Source: Triticum aestivum (taxonomy: Eukaryota; Streptophyta; Magnoliopsida; Poales; Poaceae). From it: 64,000 nt of DNA. Numbering within the stretch: the stretch's first letter is position 1; each line of letters begins with the position of its first letter. Below the pieces are notes generated by a model. It worked only from the letters and a program-made list of their open reading frames with translations. It made no database searches and was not told where the DNA came from. The stretch is from positions 250,830,219-250,894,218 of the forward strand of contig NC_057804.1 in NCBI RefSeq assembly GCF_018294505.1, given 5' to 3'. This document shows, piece after piece, positions 1 through 10,257 of the stretch. A program made the translations under genes and the position numbers.

Positions 1-2
1 TG

Positions 3-408
3 GCTGCAGCACTCTTGCAACCGGAGTGGACGTTGCGGTCGTCGCTCCGGGCAAGGTCTTCATGACCCGGGGCTGGGGCGAGATCGGCCGGGTCTGCCGA
101 ACAAGTGGTGCCCTCGTAATTAATCTTGAATACGATGGCGCCTCCTTGATGTTCTTCAAGGTCTTCGACACGGAAGGCTGCCGGCCGGAGTGCTGCCCCG
201 AAAAAGGCGACCGGTGTACTGGCGTGGTGAGGGCCAGGCCGGCCAATCGCCTCCCAGCAGCTCCTCAGGCAGCAGCGGATGAGCCAGAGGATCCAACGAC
301 TCCGCCGAGCTTCATGCGACTCCGGAGACGAGCGACGACAGCTATGAGCCCCCGAGCTTGCGTCGCGCTCGGAGCAGGACAGCCACGTCAGGCCGTCGGC
401 GCCACTGA
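3..408 (+). pseudogene. B3 DNA-binding-domain protein, C-terminal fragment
   Basis: A plus-strand reading frame gives a stretch with GKVFMTRGWGE, LEYDGASLMFFKVFD and CCPEKG. This pattern fits the second half of a plant B3 DNA-binding domain (GW, then a hydrophobic FEYDG-like strand, then a KVFD strand). A serine- and arginine-rich tail (SDDSYEPPS, then RTATSGRRRH) follows and ends at TGA 406-408, but in a different frame, so there is a frameshift between about 280 and 320. The first half of the domain also appears frame-shifted (LQPEWTLR) before position 30. This is a fragment of a captured or ancestral gene, antisense to the surrounding retroelement. B3 assignment is by motif recognition only. 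Confidence 0.55.
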
Positions 409-1589
409 TCCGGATGGGGTTGGCATCGACGCCTGATGGCCCACTGTTGATGATGGCATCTCCTGCGTAGGCGCGCGTAGTTAACGCTCCTTAGAATTGG
501 CGCCTTTTGTTCCCTGCGAGGAATTGAAGTGACACCCCATGGGGGTATGTGAGGCGCCTGCCATGTCTTTTGTGAACTGTGTATCCTTATTATGAATTGG
601 TGCTAGATGCGTGTCCTGTCCTGGCTCGGCTCCCCATTTCTTTCCTCACGAGGGCTTGGTGCTCTACACTGACAGGTCCCGCTCCCCAGGAAGACTTCAG
701 CCGTCGCTGGTATGCCAGCTCGTGATGCCGTGGTCAAGTCCAGGAGGTGAGTAGCCCAAGGTCCAGTAAGAGCCCCTGAGTCACGATGCTCGGGAGGTCC
801 CCTTTAGCGCTCAAGCAGCCTCCGCTGAGCAAGAAAGGCAGGCAACGTTGCCGTGACAGAGCTGCAATAGGTGAGTGTTTGGCGTTGAGTTGTTTTAGCT
901 TTTGCGTGACTTATCTCATAGGTTTGGAGTAGTCCTTCGGCGAGGTGCTGGGCCTGTGTGCCGGCAGGTGGGGTGTTGCTGGGTCAGGCCCTCTTGAGCT
1001 TCTCCCCTCTTCCCCGTACTTTCCTTCATGCTCTACGTCCTCAGGTCCCAGCCCTCGAGCGAGCTCAGCCGCCGCTGGTATGACAGGTCGCGATGCCGTG
1101 GGTCAAGGCTATGGGGTGAGGGCTGGAGAACCAGTAAGAGCCCATGGGTCACGATGCTCAGGCGCCCCCCTTTTAACGTGCAAGCAATTCACATGAGGAT
1201 AAATAGGCCCGTGGTGGGCGGCGAGCGACAATCACGAACAGGTCAAGCATGAGGGAGCGAATCAACTTAGATAGATGCAGGGAAAGCAAACGCCACTGGG
1301 TCAGGCCCGAGCGGCTTGGGGATGATGCAGCCCAAGGGGCGCCCCCAGCAAGATAAGAAGAGGATATAAGCAAAACAGATACACGCCGCAGGGACGGACC
1401 CACGCGACCTGGGAATGATGCAGCCCTGAGGGTGCTCCCAGCTGAAACGAAAACTGAAAAGAAGTCACCTGACACTGTTGGAACGATAGTTGGTGCAGCT
1501 GGCAGTGCGGGGCGAAGAAGTCGATCCTCACGAGCCCTCGGGACCCCGAGCCTCGGGAGGCTCAGGAGGTCCGGGCGGCCCGTTGAGGT
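409..1589. other. E1 3'-side non-coding region
   Basis: No reliable coding frame is visible. It contains a long direct repeat (annotated separately). A short repeated motif near 1312-1440 has the shared core ATGATGCAGCCC followed by a GC-rich run ending CCCAGC. It lies between the truncated RT and the missing LTR, so it probably represents the 3' untranslated part of E1. Where E1 sequence stops and older B3-bearing sequence begins could not be fixed. Confidence 0.5.
661..1187. repeat. Two-copy direct repeat, about 158 bp each, 369 bp apart
   Basis: Copy one spans about 661-818 and copy two about 1030-1187. Shared blocks, in order, are GCTCTAC, CAGGTCCC, CAGCCG.CGCTGGTATG, GATGCCGTGG.TCAAG, CCAGTAAGAGCCC and TCACGATGCTC. 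The copies differ by scattered substitutions and small indels, so this is an old duplication. It lies in the 3' non-coding part of E1. Confidence 0.75.
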
Positions 1590-1629
1590 CCATCTCCATC
1601 TCCTCCAGGAACGCGTGATGCTTGGCCAC

Positions 1630-2298
1630 CTAAGCTTCCAGAATTCTCCTGATCAGGCGCTGGTGGGCTGCGGCCGCGTTAGACAAGCCGAAGGGCATGC
1701 GAACGAAGCTGTGCGGTGGGCCCGCGCAACGCCCCACACGCGAAGTCCAGAAGGACTCTTGAGAAGCGACTCGATTGAGCCCTGGGTAGTCGATGCAGAT
1801 GCGCAGCCCGTCATCCTCGCCTGGATGGGGAGCTACGCCGGGCAGATGGCGGTTGTCGCGCATGACTCTCGATTCCTCCACATCCTGAGCGGCCTTGGTG
1901 ATGAACTCCTCAGGGTTGGGTTCTTCTTTCCTTACGCCTTCCTGAGGGAAGCGTGCCATGAAGCACGCCTCCAGGTGGTGCCCAAGAGCCTCCCTCGCGA
2001 CCTTGGCAAAGTCGGTGGCTCCCCAGGAGAGAGCCCCCAAGCCATGCCCGAGGAGGGCACCGGGCGCGCTTCCCTATGCGATGGAGGGTGGAGCCCCTTG
2101 GACGGGCGCATGTCCAGATGCGGCGCCTCCGGAGGTGCCTGCCTCCTGAGGCCTTGAGCCAGGTGATGTCTTCTTCTTCTTGGGAGCTGCTCCAGGGAGG
2201 TTTCCACTCTTGATGTCTGGGTCTTCCATCGACGCGGCCTGGAAGGCGCGCTCGAGGTAGCACACCGCATCGTTATCTTCACAGGGGACCGTGATGAC
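1630..2298 (-). pseudogene. E1 reverse transcriptase fragment with protease-RT linker
   Basis: The minus strand encodes LRICIDYPGLNRV, matching the gypsy RT motif around R-x-C-x-D-Y-x-x-L-N. Shortly after comes VRMPFGLSNAAAAHQRL, the MPFGL-x-NA motif. In an intact RT these two are separated by a longer stretch; here they are nearly adjacent, so a segment between them is deleted. The YxDD active-site region is not found and a stop follows RRILEA. The linker between protease and RT (ITVPCEDNDAVCYLERAFQAA) lies at about 2200-2290, partly out of frame. Non-functional. Confidence 0.8.
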
Positions 2299-2299
2299 C

Positions 2300-2764
2300 C
2301 TACCGCTTCCTGGCAATGTTGTAGCCATGGTGAGTCACTGCCATGAACTTGGCCAGGGCCGGGTACCCGAGGATGGCATTGTATGGCAGGCAAATGTGAG
2401 CGACGTCGAAGTCAATGAGCTCAGTGTGGTAGTTGTTGTGCTGTCCAAAGGTGACAGGAAGGCGGACCTGCCCTATCGGGACAGTGGAACCATCAGTGAC
2501 TCCTGAGAAAGGCTTGGTTGGCTGAAGCTGATCATATGGCACTAGGAGATTGTTGAACGTTTCGACGGACAAAATGTTGAGTCCTGCTCCGCCATTGATG
2601 AGGGTCCTGGTGACTTGCACATTGCTGATGGCTGGGGAACAAAGCATTGGGAGGACGCCAGTCGTTGCCAAGCACTTGAGCTGATCCGCTGAGGTGAACG
2701 TGATGGCGCACGCAGACCACCTGAGAGGGCGCGTGGCCTCAAGCTTGGGGAGGACTGCATTCAC
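2300..2764 (-). pseudogene. E1 retroviral-type aspartic protease with altered active site
   Basis: This 154-codon frame has the fold order of a gypsy aspartic protease: a hydrophobic strand leading into LINGGAGLNILS, a middle region, and AILGYPALAKFMAV matching the family's ILGRP.L motif. The active-site triad in this family is normally D-[ST/G]-G. Here the Asp codon reads AAT (Asn) at about 2597-2599 on the minus strand, which should abolish catalysis. It overlaps the end of the gag frame by a few bases and was probably part of a gag-pol polyprotein. The first methionine is not a meaningful start. Confidence 0.8.
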
Positions 2765-4553
2765 CTCGCGAGCAAACTGCTTGAAGATGCGCTGTGAGGC
2801 TGGAGCCTGAGCACCGCCCAGGATGCAAGCGATTGCGCGTGGCTCCTGGAACCCCCAGCCCCCTCGTCCTGATGATGGTCTTCATTCCTTCTTGGTGGTG
2901 GTGGCAGAGGAGGAAGGCCTGCGTTGCCTTGCGGGCGGTGCTTGCGAGGCTTATCTCTCCAAGCTCCCTCGTGAGGCTGGTCCTGCCAGCGGTCCTCGTG
3001 AGGTCGGTCACGCCACCCTTGGCGAGGGCCACGGTCGTCCCATCGTCCTCCACCTCTTGCTCCGCCTCGGCCGTAGCCCCAATCGTTGCGCTCGGGACGT
3101 CGACCGACACGGCCTTCTCGCACGGCCCTGAGCTCTTGGCACTCGTTGGTGTTGTGGGTATGGAGGTCGTGGTACACACAGTACTGGCTGCCCTTGGACG
3201 ACTCCAGCTGGCCCCTGCCGTGCTTTGTGTTTGGCTCCGCTGCGAGTGCAGCTGCTCCCTTACGCTTCACATCCTTGGCCTTGGCTTTCTTCTCTTCTGG
3301 GTCCGCTGCTGGGAGCTCGAGAAGGGAGAGGCGCCCTTCCTCAGCCCTTGCGCACTTGGTCGCCAGGTTGGACAACTCCAGAGACGTGCACAAATCTTCA
3401 TGGATTGCCAGCTCCTCCTTCATCTTGACATCGCGAATGCCATCAAAGAACGCTGAAATGATGGCCTCCTCAGTCACCCTGGGAATCTTGAGGTGAGCAT
3501 TGTTGAAGTGCTGGATGTACTTCTACAAGGTCTCTCCAGGCTGCTGCTTGATGCGGCGCAAGTCACCCACGGCCGGCGGACGGTCGCGAGTGCCCTGGAA
3601 GTTGGCGATGAAGCGGGTGCGCATCTCGTCCCAGGAGGAGATTGTGCCAGGAGCCAGGTGCGGGCACCGTCCTTGAGCGCCATGGGAAACCAGTTCGCCA
3701 TGACCTTTTCGTCCCTGTTGGCGGCTTCGATGCCCAGTTCGTAGAGCTGGAGGAACTCCGCTGGGTCTGCAGTGCCATCATAGCGAGGAGGCAGGTCAGG
3801 CTTGAACTTGCCTGGCCAGGCATCACTGCGTAGCTCGGGGGTGAAGGCGCGGCAGCCTGCGGTGGCCACCGGGGCCCTTTGCTGGTGATGGGCTTGCTCC
3901 TGGAAGTTCCCACTCACTGCCTCTTGGAGTAGCGCGGGGTCTTAACGTGGTGGCGCAGGGATGCGGTCATGGCACACCGGTGCCGGGAGCACACGAGCAC
4001 CTTCTTGGCGGCGAGGGATTTCTTGGCAGCTCCTTTCTTGTCGTGCAGGCGCCTGACGCGGTGGGTCTCGTCCTGGGGCCCCGCGCCTTGGAGCCAGGGC
4101 GGCTTCTTGGGGAGGAGGTGGTGGAGGCACCTCCTTATCCACGCCTCCTGCGCAGGATAGAGGGCAAGGCAGCAAGAGGGAAGGCATAGGAGAGCCCCCT
4201 GCGGCGCTGACAAGCTCGGTGATGCAGGCGAGCCAGTCCTCGTAGAGGTCGTCGATGGGACGGTAGTGCAGGAGCTCACGCGCCAGGAGCAGCACAACGT
4301 GCGCGCCCATGGCGGCGCGACGGGCGTGGGATGATGAACCGGCTGGAGTCAGCGACGGGGTGGTGGTGCGGCCTTCCCGCCCCACCGAAGGATGCAGAGA
4401 CGAGGCCTGCTGCTCGTTCCCCACCGGGCCGGTAGCGGCGTCGGCGGCAGGCGACGGGGAATGACGGGGGTGCACGCCGACGGGAGCCGTCTGGGCGACG
4501 CGGGCGGCGAGAGCAGCCCGACGCTCAGCGCGAGCCCAACGAGCATCAGCCAT
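2761..4553 (-). pseudogene. E1 gag, frame-shifted
   Basis: The likely start is the ATG at 4553 (MADARWARAERRAALAARVA), about 50 bases after the primer-binding site. Further on come PPRYDGTADPAEFLQLYELG and MANWFPMALKDGARTWLL, which match the retrotransposon gag core. The next part is TEEAIISAFFDGIRDVKMKEEL, followed by a Cys-His zinc knuckle (C-x2-H-x4-H-x4-C) at about 3150-3190 and a Gly/Arg-rich tail. The sequence changes frame at about 3915-3950 and about 3480-3680, so no full-length gag can be made. gag normally forms the virus-like particle and binds element RNA. Confidence 0.85.
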
Positions 4554-4603
4554 GGACACAACGGAAGATCGAACGCGAACAGCGGAAAAAAGATTCCGGC
4601 GCA

Positions 4604-4621
4604 CCCCTACCTGGCGCGCCA
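4604..4621 (-). other. E1 primer-binding site
   Basis: TGGCGCGCCAGGTAGGGG begins two bases after the LTR end (CCCGACA-TT-TGGCGC). TGG is the complement of a tRNA CCA tail. The exact tRNA was not identified. Confidence 0.75.
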
Positions 4622-4623
4622 AA

Positions 4624-5549
4624 TGTCGGGTGTTGGGTTCCGGCAGACCCTTGAGGTTCGAACACTAGGGTGCGCACGAAGATCTTTCCCCTACCAATCT
4701 ACGCTCGATCGCCTCGTGAGATCTAGGCTAGAAACGATGAACGGTGCAAGGGACACGAGATTTATACTGGTTCGGGCCACCGTTGTGGTGTAATGCCCTA
4801 CTCCAGTGTGTGGTGTGGTGGATTGCCTCAGGGGCTAATGATGAAAAGTACATAGGGAGAACAGCCTCGCGAGAGGTGTTCTTGAGCTGGTGCGATGAAT
4901 TGCTTGGGTGAGTTCAATCGCATCTCTCTCTCTACGCTTTCCAAGGTCTGGATCCGCTGACTCACTACTGTGGTGGCTAGCTCTATTTATAGAGTCCCTG
5001 GGCCACTTTGCAAATATTGAGTGGGAAGGGCGCCAACAACGACCATTTTGAAGGGGAACATATAGTACAAGTTATCCTGACTAAAGTTGGTCTTCGGCTG
5101 CCAAAAGCACTGGTGATGATGCCGTCTTGGGCTCCACGGTGACCTCCATCCTGCCGCTCCGCTGGTCTTGGTCTCGTTGCACTGAAATGGAAACCTTTGC
5201 ATGATGCCTCCGTACTCCACGTCTGTGCTTGCCCCCTTTGCACCAAAGAGGGAACAAGGACACTGCGCAGGCCGGCACCTGCCTGGCGGCCACCTGGTCT
5301 CGATCGTCACGGCTTGCGTCACGAGCACCTCGCGAGGTACCCTGCCTTGATATCTCCGCCTCCTCGCGAGCCTACCCGGCGAGGCCGTCCCTGTGGTAGC
5401 CTTGCATCGTTCGCCCCGTGAGGCTTGGCCCCTCGTGAGGGTCTTGAGTCTTGTGCTGATGAAGATGGGCCGCACTGGGCCACCACTTGAGCCACGCCGC
5501 AGGCCGCGGGCAGGCAAGTCTAGGGACCCCCATTCCCAGAACGCCGACA
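4624..5549 (-). repeat. E1 5' LTR (926 bp)
   Basis: On the minus strand it begins TGTCGGCGTTCTGGG and ends ACCCGACA, giving TG..CA termini with a short TGTCGG inverted repeat. It contains a TATA box at 4981-4994 and is followed by the primer-binding site. The target duplication cannot be checked because the other end is outside the window. Confidence 0.8.
4981..4994 (-). promoter_or_regulatory. TATA box of the E1 LTR promoter
   Basis: The minus strand reads CTCTATAAATAGAG, a strong plant TATA box. It lies about 555 bp into the LTR, a plausible end of U3. Confidence 0.65.
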
Positions 5550-7181
5550 AGCACCCATCCTGAGAATAACACATCTAGCATGGAAAAATATCAGCCACCC
5601 CCTACCGTTTCAGGAGCGGTACAAGCACACAAAAAGGAAAATTATTTTGAAAATTAGAGATGGCACATACAAATTTGCTTAGAACGGCACAGAATTACCA
5701 CATATAGGTAAGTATGGTGGACTCATATGGCAAAACTGGTTTAATGGGTTTTGGATGCACACGTACTAATCATACTTAGTAAAAGTGGAGGCTAGCAAAA
5801 GATTGAGAAGCATCCAACCAAGAAATGAAAAATCACATAAGTGAGCATTAAGCATAACTAACACCGAATAATGCACCATAAGTAGGATGCAATTTCATTG
5901 CATAACTATTGACTTTCATGCTTGCATAGGGAATCACAAACCTTAATACCAATATTCTTACTAAAGCATAATTACTCATCAACATGACTCACATATCATT
6001 ATCATCCTATCGCAAAAACTATTACAAAGAATCAAGTTTATTTTGTCCAATGATCTTCATGAAATTTTTTATTATATCCCTCTAGAATATCTATCACTTT
6101 GGGACTAGTTTCATATGTTGCTTTTGATAAGCTCAAACAAATTTAAGTGAAGAACATGAGCATAAAAAATATCTTCTCTCAAAGTGAAGAATGAGAGAAT
6201 TTCTTCAAAATTTTACTAACTCTCAAATAAATCTAAGTGAAGCATGAGAGAATTTCTTCGAAAATATTAAAGCACACCGTGCTCAAAAAGATATAAGTGA
6301 TGCACTAGAGCAATTCCATTGCTCAAAATTTTTAAGTGAAGCCTAAAGAGCAATTCGAACAAATCATAGCATAATTGTGGTTCTCTCAAATAGGTGTGTC
6401 CATCAAGGATAGATGACACAAACTAAAAAGCAAAACAAACAAAGACTCATATAATACAAGACTCTCCAAGAAAAACTCATGATATGTGACGAAAAATATA
6501 GTTCCAAGTAAAATACCGATGGTCGTTAGAGGAAAGAGGGGATGCCACTCGGGGCATGCCCAAACTTAGTTTCTTGTTCCTCTTTGGATAATTACTTGGG
6601 GTTCCATGGGGCATCCCCAAGCTTACGCTCTTCTTACTCCTTATTCATTCATCCACCATGGTCTCACCTAAAACTTGAAAACTTCAATCACACAAAACTC
6701 AACAAAACCTTCGTGAGATCCGTTACTATAGCAAAGCAAATCACCACTCTAAGTACTGTTGCAAACCCATTCATATTTTGTTTTTGCATTATATCTACTA
6801 TATTCCAAATTTGTTATGGCTTATACCCCCCCCCCCCCGATAAAGTCCATAGATTCATCAAAATAAGCACACAACGCAAAGAAAATGGAATCTGTCAAAA
6901 ACAAAATAGTCTGTAGTAATATGAATACTTCGTATACTTATGGAACTCCAAAAATTCTTAAAAAATAGGAAAACGTAGGAAATTTGTATATAAATATTGT
7001 GTAAAAAATTCAGAATTTTTTTCACGCATCTGTAAATTTAAACAATTTTTTCACTGTCGCACAAAGTTTCTGTTTTCCAACAAGATCAAATCAACTATGA
7101 CCCAACATGATCCCAAAGGCTTTGCTTGGCCGAGACACTAATTAAAACATAAAAACACAATCATAACAGTAGCATAATTGT
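5550..7181 (-). other. Z internal non-coding region
   Basis: No convincing coding frame. It resembles the region between protease and the polypurine tract in W, X, S and T. It includes the module AAGCTTGGGG-ATGCC near 6550-6625 and a degenerate array around 6126-6365 of units built on ataAGTGAAGCA-TGAGAG. A run of 13 C residues lies at 6826-6838. Confidence 0.6.
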
Positions 7182-8431
7182 TCAAACACTCAATATAGAA
7201 AGAAAAAGGCAAAAATAAAATTTATGCATTGGGTTACCTCCCAACAAGCGCAAACGTTTTACGCCCCTAGCTAGGCATAAATCATAGATATAAGTGTTGT
7301 CATCTTTAGTTCTAGATCCATAGGATGCCCTCATGATTGATTCATATGGTGGCTTAATTCTTGTTCTAGGGAATTGATCCATTCCATTTCTTAGTGGAAA
7401 TTGAAATTTAATATTGCCTTCTTTCAATCAATCACAACACCTATAGTGCGTAAAGACGGTCTACCAAGTATAATTGGGCAACACGGATTGCAATCAATAT
7501 CAAGAACAATAAAATATATTGGCACATAATTACTATTGTCAAGAATAAGAACGTCATTAATTCTTCCCAAAGGCTTTTTAATACTAGAAACCGCCAAGTG
7601 CAAATTAAGATAACATTCTTCAATATTGGTAAGACCAAGCACATCACATAAAGCTTCTGGAATTGTGGAAGCACTAGCACCCAAATCACATAAAGCAAAA
7701 CACTCATAATTTTTTACCTTGACTTTGGTAGTAGGTTCCCATTCATCATGTAATTTTCTAGGAATTGAATTTCTAATTCCAATTTTTCTTCCAAAGCTTT
7801 CATCATGGCATCTATGATATGTTCAGTAAAAGCTGTATTTTGTTCATAAGCATGGGGTGAGTTTATCATGGGTTGCAACAAAGAAATACTATCAATCAAA
7901 GAGCAATTATCATAATTAAAGTCTTTGTAATCCAAAAGAGTGGGCACATCATTAGTTAAAGTTTTGACCTCTCCAAACCCACTTTTATCAAAAAATTCAT
8001 CAAATTTTTCACATTTCGAATTATCGGGACACCTTCTAGATAAAGTTGACTCTTCTTCAGTCCCTTTATCATCAATCTTAATTTTACTAAACAAAGAATC
8101 AATAGAAGAAACACAAATCATTTTAAGATCTTAATCATTTTTATCTTCTAACGAGATTGGTGTAGCGACCACTTGATTTACTAGGGTAGCCCGTGCATCA
8201 GATATTTTTCCTAGTAAACTTTCAGCAAAAGCATACTTAGATTGAAGATTACAAACTTCCCTACTAATATCGTCAAGTTGTTTTGTTATAGCATCCAACA
8301 CAATAGAGAGTTCCTTAAGTTCTTCGGTAAAATATTTATTGTGCTCAAATTGTGTAATCATATATTCCTTAGTACTTTTATCAATTTCAAGCAAAATAGA
8401 ACATCATAATATTTTCTTTGAGGCATCATGA
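7182..8431 (-). pseudogene. Z gag-protease remnant
   Basis: The start region MPQRKYYDV lies at about 8431 and shifts frame near 8395. It continues as MITQFEHNKYFTEELKE with a heptad-like coiled coil, then DFNYDNCSLIDSISLL and SPHAYEQN. The protease follows with an intact CDLGASASTIPEALCDVLGL (catalytic Asp present), LDIDCNPCCPIILGRPSLRT and EGNIKFQFPLRNGM. It is broken by at least three frameshifts or stops (about 8395, 8125, 7700 and 7425). The same gag-pro arrangement, without pol, is seen in X, S and T, so Z is a member of a non-autonomous lineage and not merely a deleted copy. Confidence 0.8.
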
Positions 8432-8615
8432 CTATGCAAACAAGATTCCACACAAAAACAGATCTAGTGAGAAACACGGCGAACGAAAAACAAGGGCGAA
8501 TAGAATGACATTTTTTGTGAAGTGGGGTTGATGAAAACGAGAGGCAAATGGAAAATAATGTAAATTGCATGGATATGATATTTTTGATTAGGAACCTGAT
8601 AGATGTTGATGATGT

Positions 8616-8691
8616 CTCCCCGGTAATGGCGCCAAAATCGACAACTTGATGGGAGACTATCTTGACTTGATCCTCCACGTCAATGGCGCCA
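8616..8691 (-). other. Z primer-binding site, apparently duplicated
   Basis: Two tRNA-Asp-type sites occur on the minus strand. The LTR-proximal one is TGGCGCCATTGACGTGGAGG (about 8671-8691). The second is TGGCGCCATTACCGGGGA (about 8617-8634) and is the better match to the tRNA. They are about 57 bp apart, whereas W, S and T have a single site followed directly by sequence like that after the second site. Confidence 0.7.
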
Positions 8692-8706
8692 GAAATCCTT
8701 TCTTAA

Positions 8707-10257
8707 TGGCTCGTATCCATGTCAGTATTTTCCCAAAGAGGAAGGGATGATGCAGTATGACTTTGGTAGGTCTTCCCCTAATTTATGAAACCAAGGCTAT
8801 CGAACCAGTAGGAGAACCAAGAAACACTATGTAAACGGTACCTACACACAAAGAACAAATACTTGCAACCCGACTCATGAGAGGGGTTGTCAATCCCACA
8901 CGGGTAAATGATAGATTGGTCTGTATGGTTTTGGCAGATCTCGAAATAGAACAAAATAAAATAGATAAGGAAAAAGTACAGCAAGGTATTTTTGGGTTTT
9001 CATAATAATCGATCTATAAATAAAAGCAAATAAAAATAGACCTCAAAGCAAATATGATAAAGAATTGACCCGGGGCCCATAGATTTCACTAGTGGCTTCT
9101 CTCGAGAAAAACAGCATACAACTGGTAAATAATTTACTGTTGGGCAATTGATAGAACTTCAAATAATTATGACAATATCCAGGTAATGATCATTATATAG
9201 GGATCATGTCCAAGATTAGTAGACCGACTCCAACCCGCTTCTACTACTATTACTACACAAATCGACTGCTATCCAGCATGCATCTAGTGTATTAAGCTCA
9301 TGGAGAAATGGAGTAATGCAATAAGAACGATGACATGATGTAGACAAGATCTATTCATGTAGGAATAGACCCCATCTTGTTATCCTTAATAGCAGCGAGC
9401 AATACGTGGCTTGCCTCCCCTTCTGTCACTGGGAAAAACACCGCACGACCGAACCCATCACAAAGCACCTCTTCCCATGGCAAGAAAAAATGATCTAGTT
9501 AGCCTAACTAAACCAAATATTTGAAGAAGAAATATGAGGCTATAAGTAATCATGTATATAAGAGATCAAAACTCAAATAAATTTCATGGACAAAATTGAT
9601 CTGATCATAAACTCAAAGTTCATTGGATCCCAACAAACACATCGTAAAAAGAGTTACATCAAATACATCTCCAAGAGACCATTGTATTGAGAATCAAAAG
9701 AGAGAGAAGAAGCCATCTAGCTATTGCCTACGGACCCGTAGGTCTACAATGAACTACTCATGCATCATCGGAGAGGCACCAATGAGGATGATGAACCCCT
9801 TCATGATGGTGTCTAGATTGGATCTGGTGGTTCTAGAACTTGCGGCGGCTGGAATTGTGTTTCGTCAACTCCCCTAGGGTTTTTGGATTTTCGGGGTATT
9901 ATAGAGCAAATAGCCGGTGCGGGAGGCCACCAAGGTGGGAACAACTCACCAGGGCGCGCCTGGGCCCTCAAGCGTGCTCAGGTGGGTTGTGCTCCCCTCG
10001 GGGCACCCCTCTGGTACTTCTTTGGCCCATCTTGTGTCTTCTGGTCCAGAAAAAATCTCCAAAAAGTTTCGCTGCATTTGTACTCCATTTGGTCTTGATT
10101 TTCTGTGAAGTAAAAAACAAGAAAAAAACAACAACTGACACTGGGCACTATGTCAATAGGTTAGTCCCAAAAAATGATATAAAGTTGCTATAAAATGATT
10201 GTAAAACATCCAATAATGTTAATATAACAACATGGAACAAGCAAAAATTATAGATAT
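8707..10257 (-). repeat. Z 5' LTR, missing its extreme 5' end
   Basis: Similar along its length to the LTRs of W, X, S and T. Its right end reads ..ATTATAGATA and then stops, lacking the usual TGATACGTCTCC-type terminus. The left border is placed near 8707 by analogy with related LTRs and is uncertain by a few bases. A GC-rich imperfect inverted repeat occurs near 9940-9995. Confidence 0.7.

Larger units (their letters stand above)
1..5549 (-). mobile_element. Element E1: Ty3/gypsy LTR retrotransposon, degenerate, left end outside window
   Basis: Reading leftwards on the minus strand there is an LTR (5549-4624), a primer-binding site, gag, protease and a piece of reverse transcriptase. That is the order of a Ty3/gypsy element. 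The LTR starts TGTCGGCG and ends CCCGACA. Only one LTR is in the window, so the other must lie left of position 1 or be lost. After the RT fragment no RNase H or integrase can be recognised; GC-rich sequence without pol motifs follows, so much of pol is deleted. The element sits inside element Z: sequence right of 5549 continues Z, judged by similarity to related internal regions near 15000 and 31010. Element class is secure; the family name is not assigned. Confidence 0.85.
5550..10257 (-). mobile_element. Element Z: Athila-like gag-pro LTR retrotransposon, truncated at both ends
   Basis: On the minus strand the order is LTR (10257-8707), primer-binding region, gag, protease, then a long non-coding region. 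E1 has inserted into that non-coding region at 5549/5550. The upstream end of the LTR has lost the first ~20 bases of the usual TGATACGTCTCC terminus and abuts element V directly at about 10257. No RT, RNase H or integrase motif is present. The 3' LTR would lie left of E1, outside the window. Confidence 0.8.

Noticed and set aside
2739..3496. Long plus- and minus-strand open frames overlapping E1 gag
   Set aside because: They are shadows of the gag frame in GC-rich sequence; only the minus frames with the gag core and zinc knuckle carry recognisable motifs.
4635..5580. Several open frames in the E1 LTR
   Set aside because: They lie within a defined LTR with TATA box and termini; no protein motif is present.
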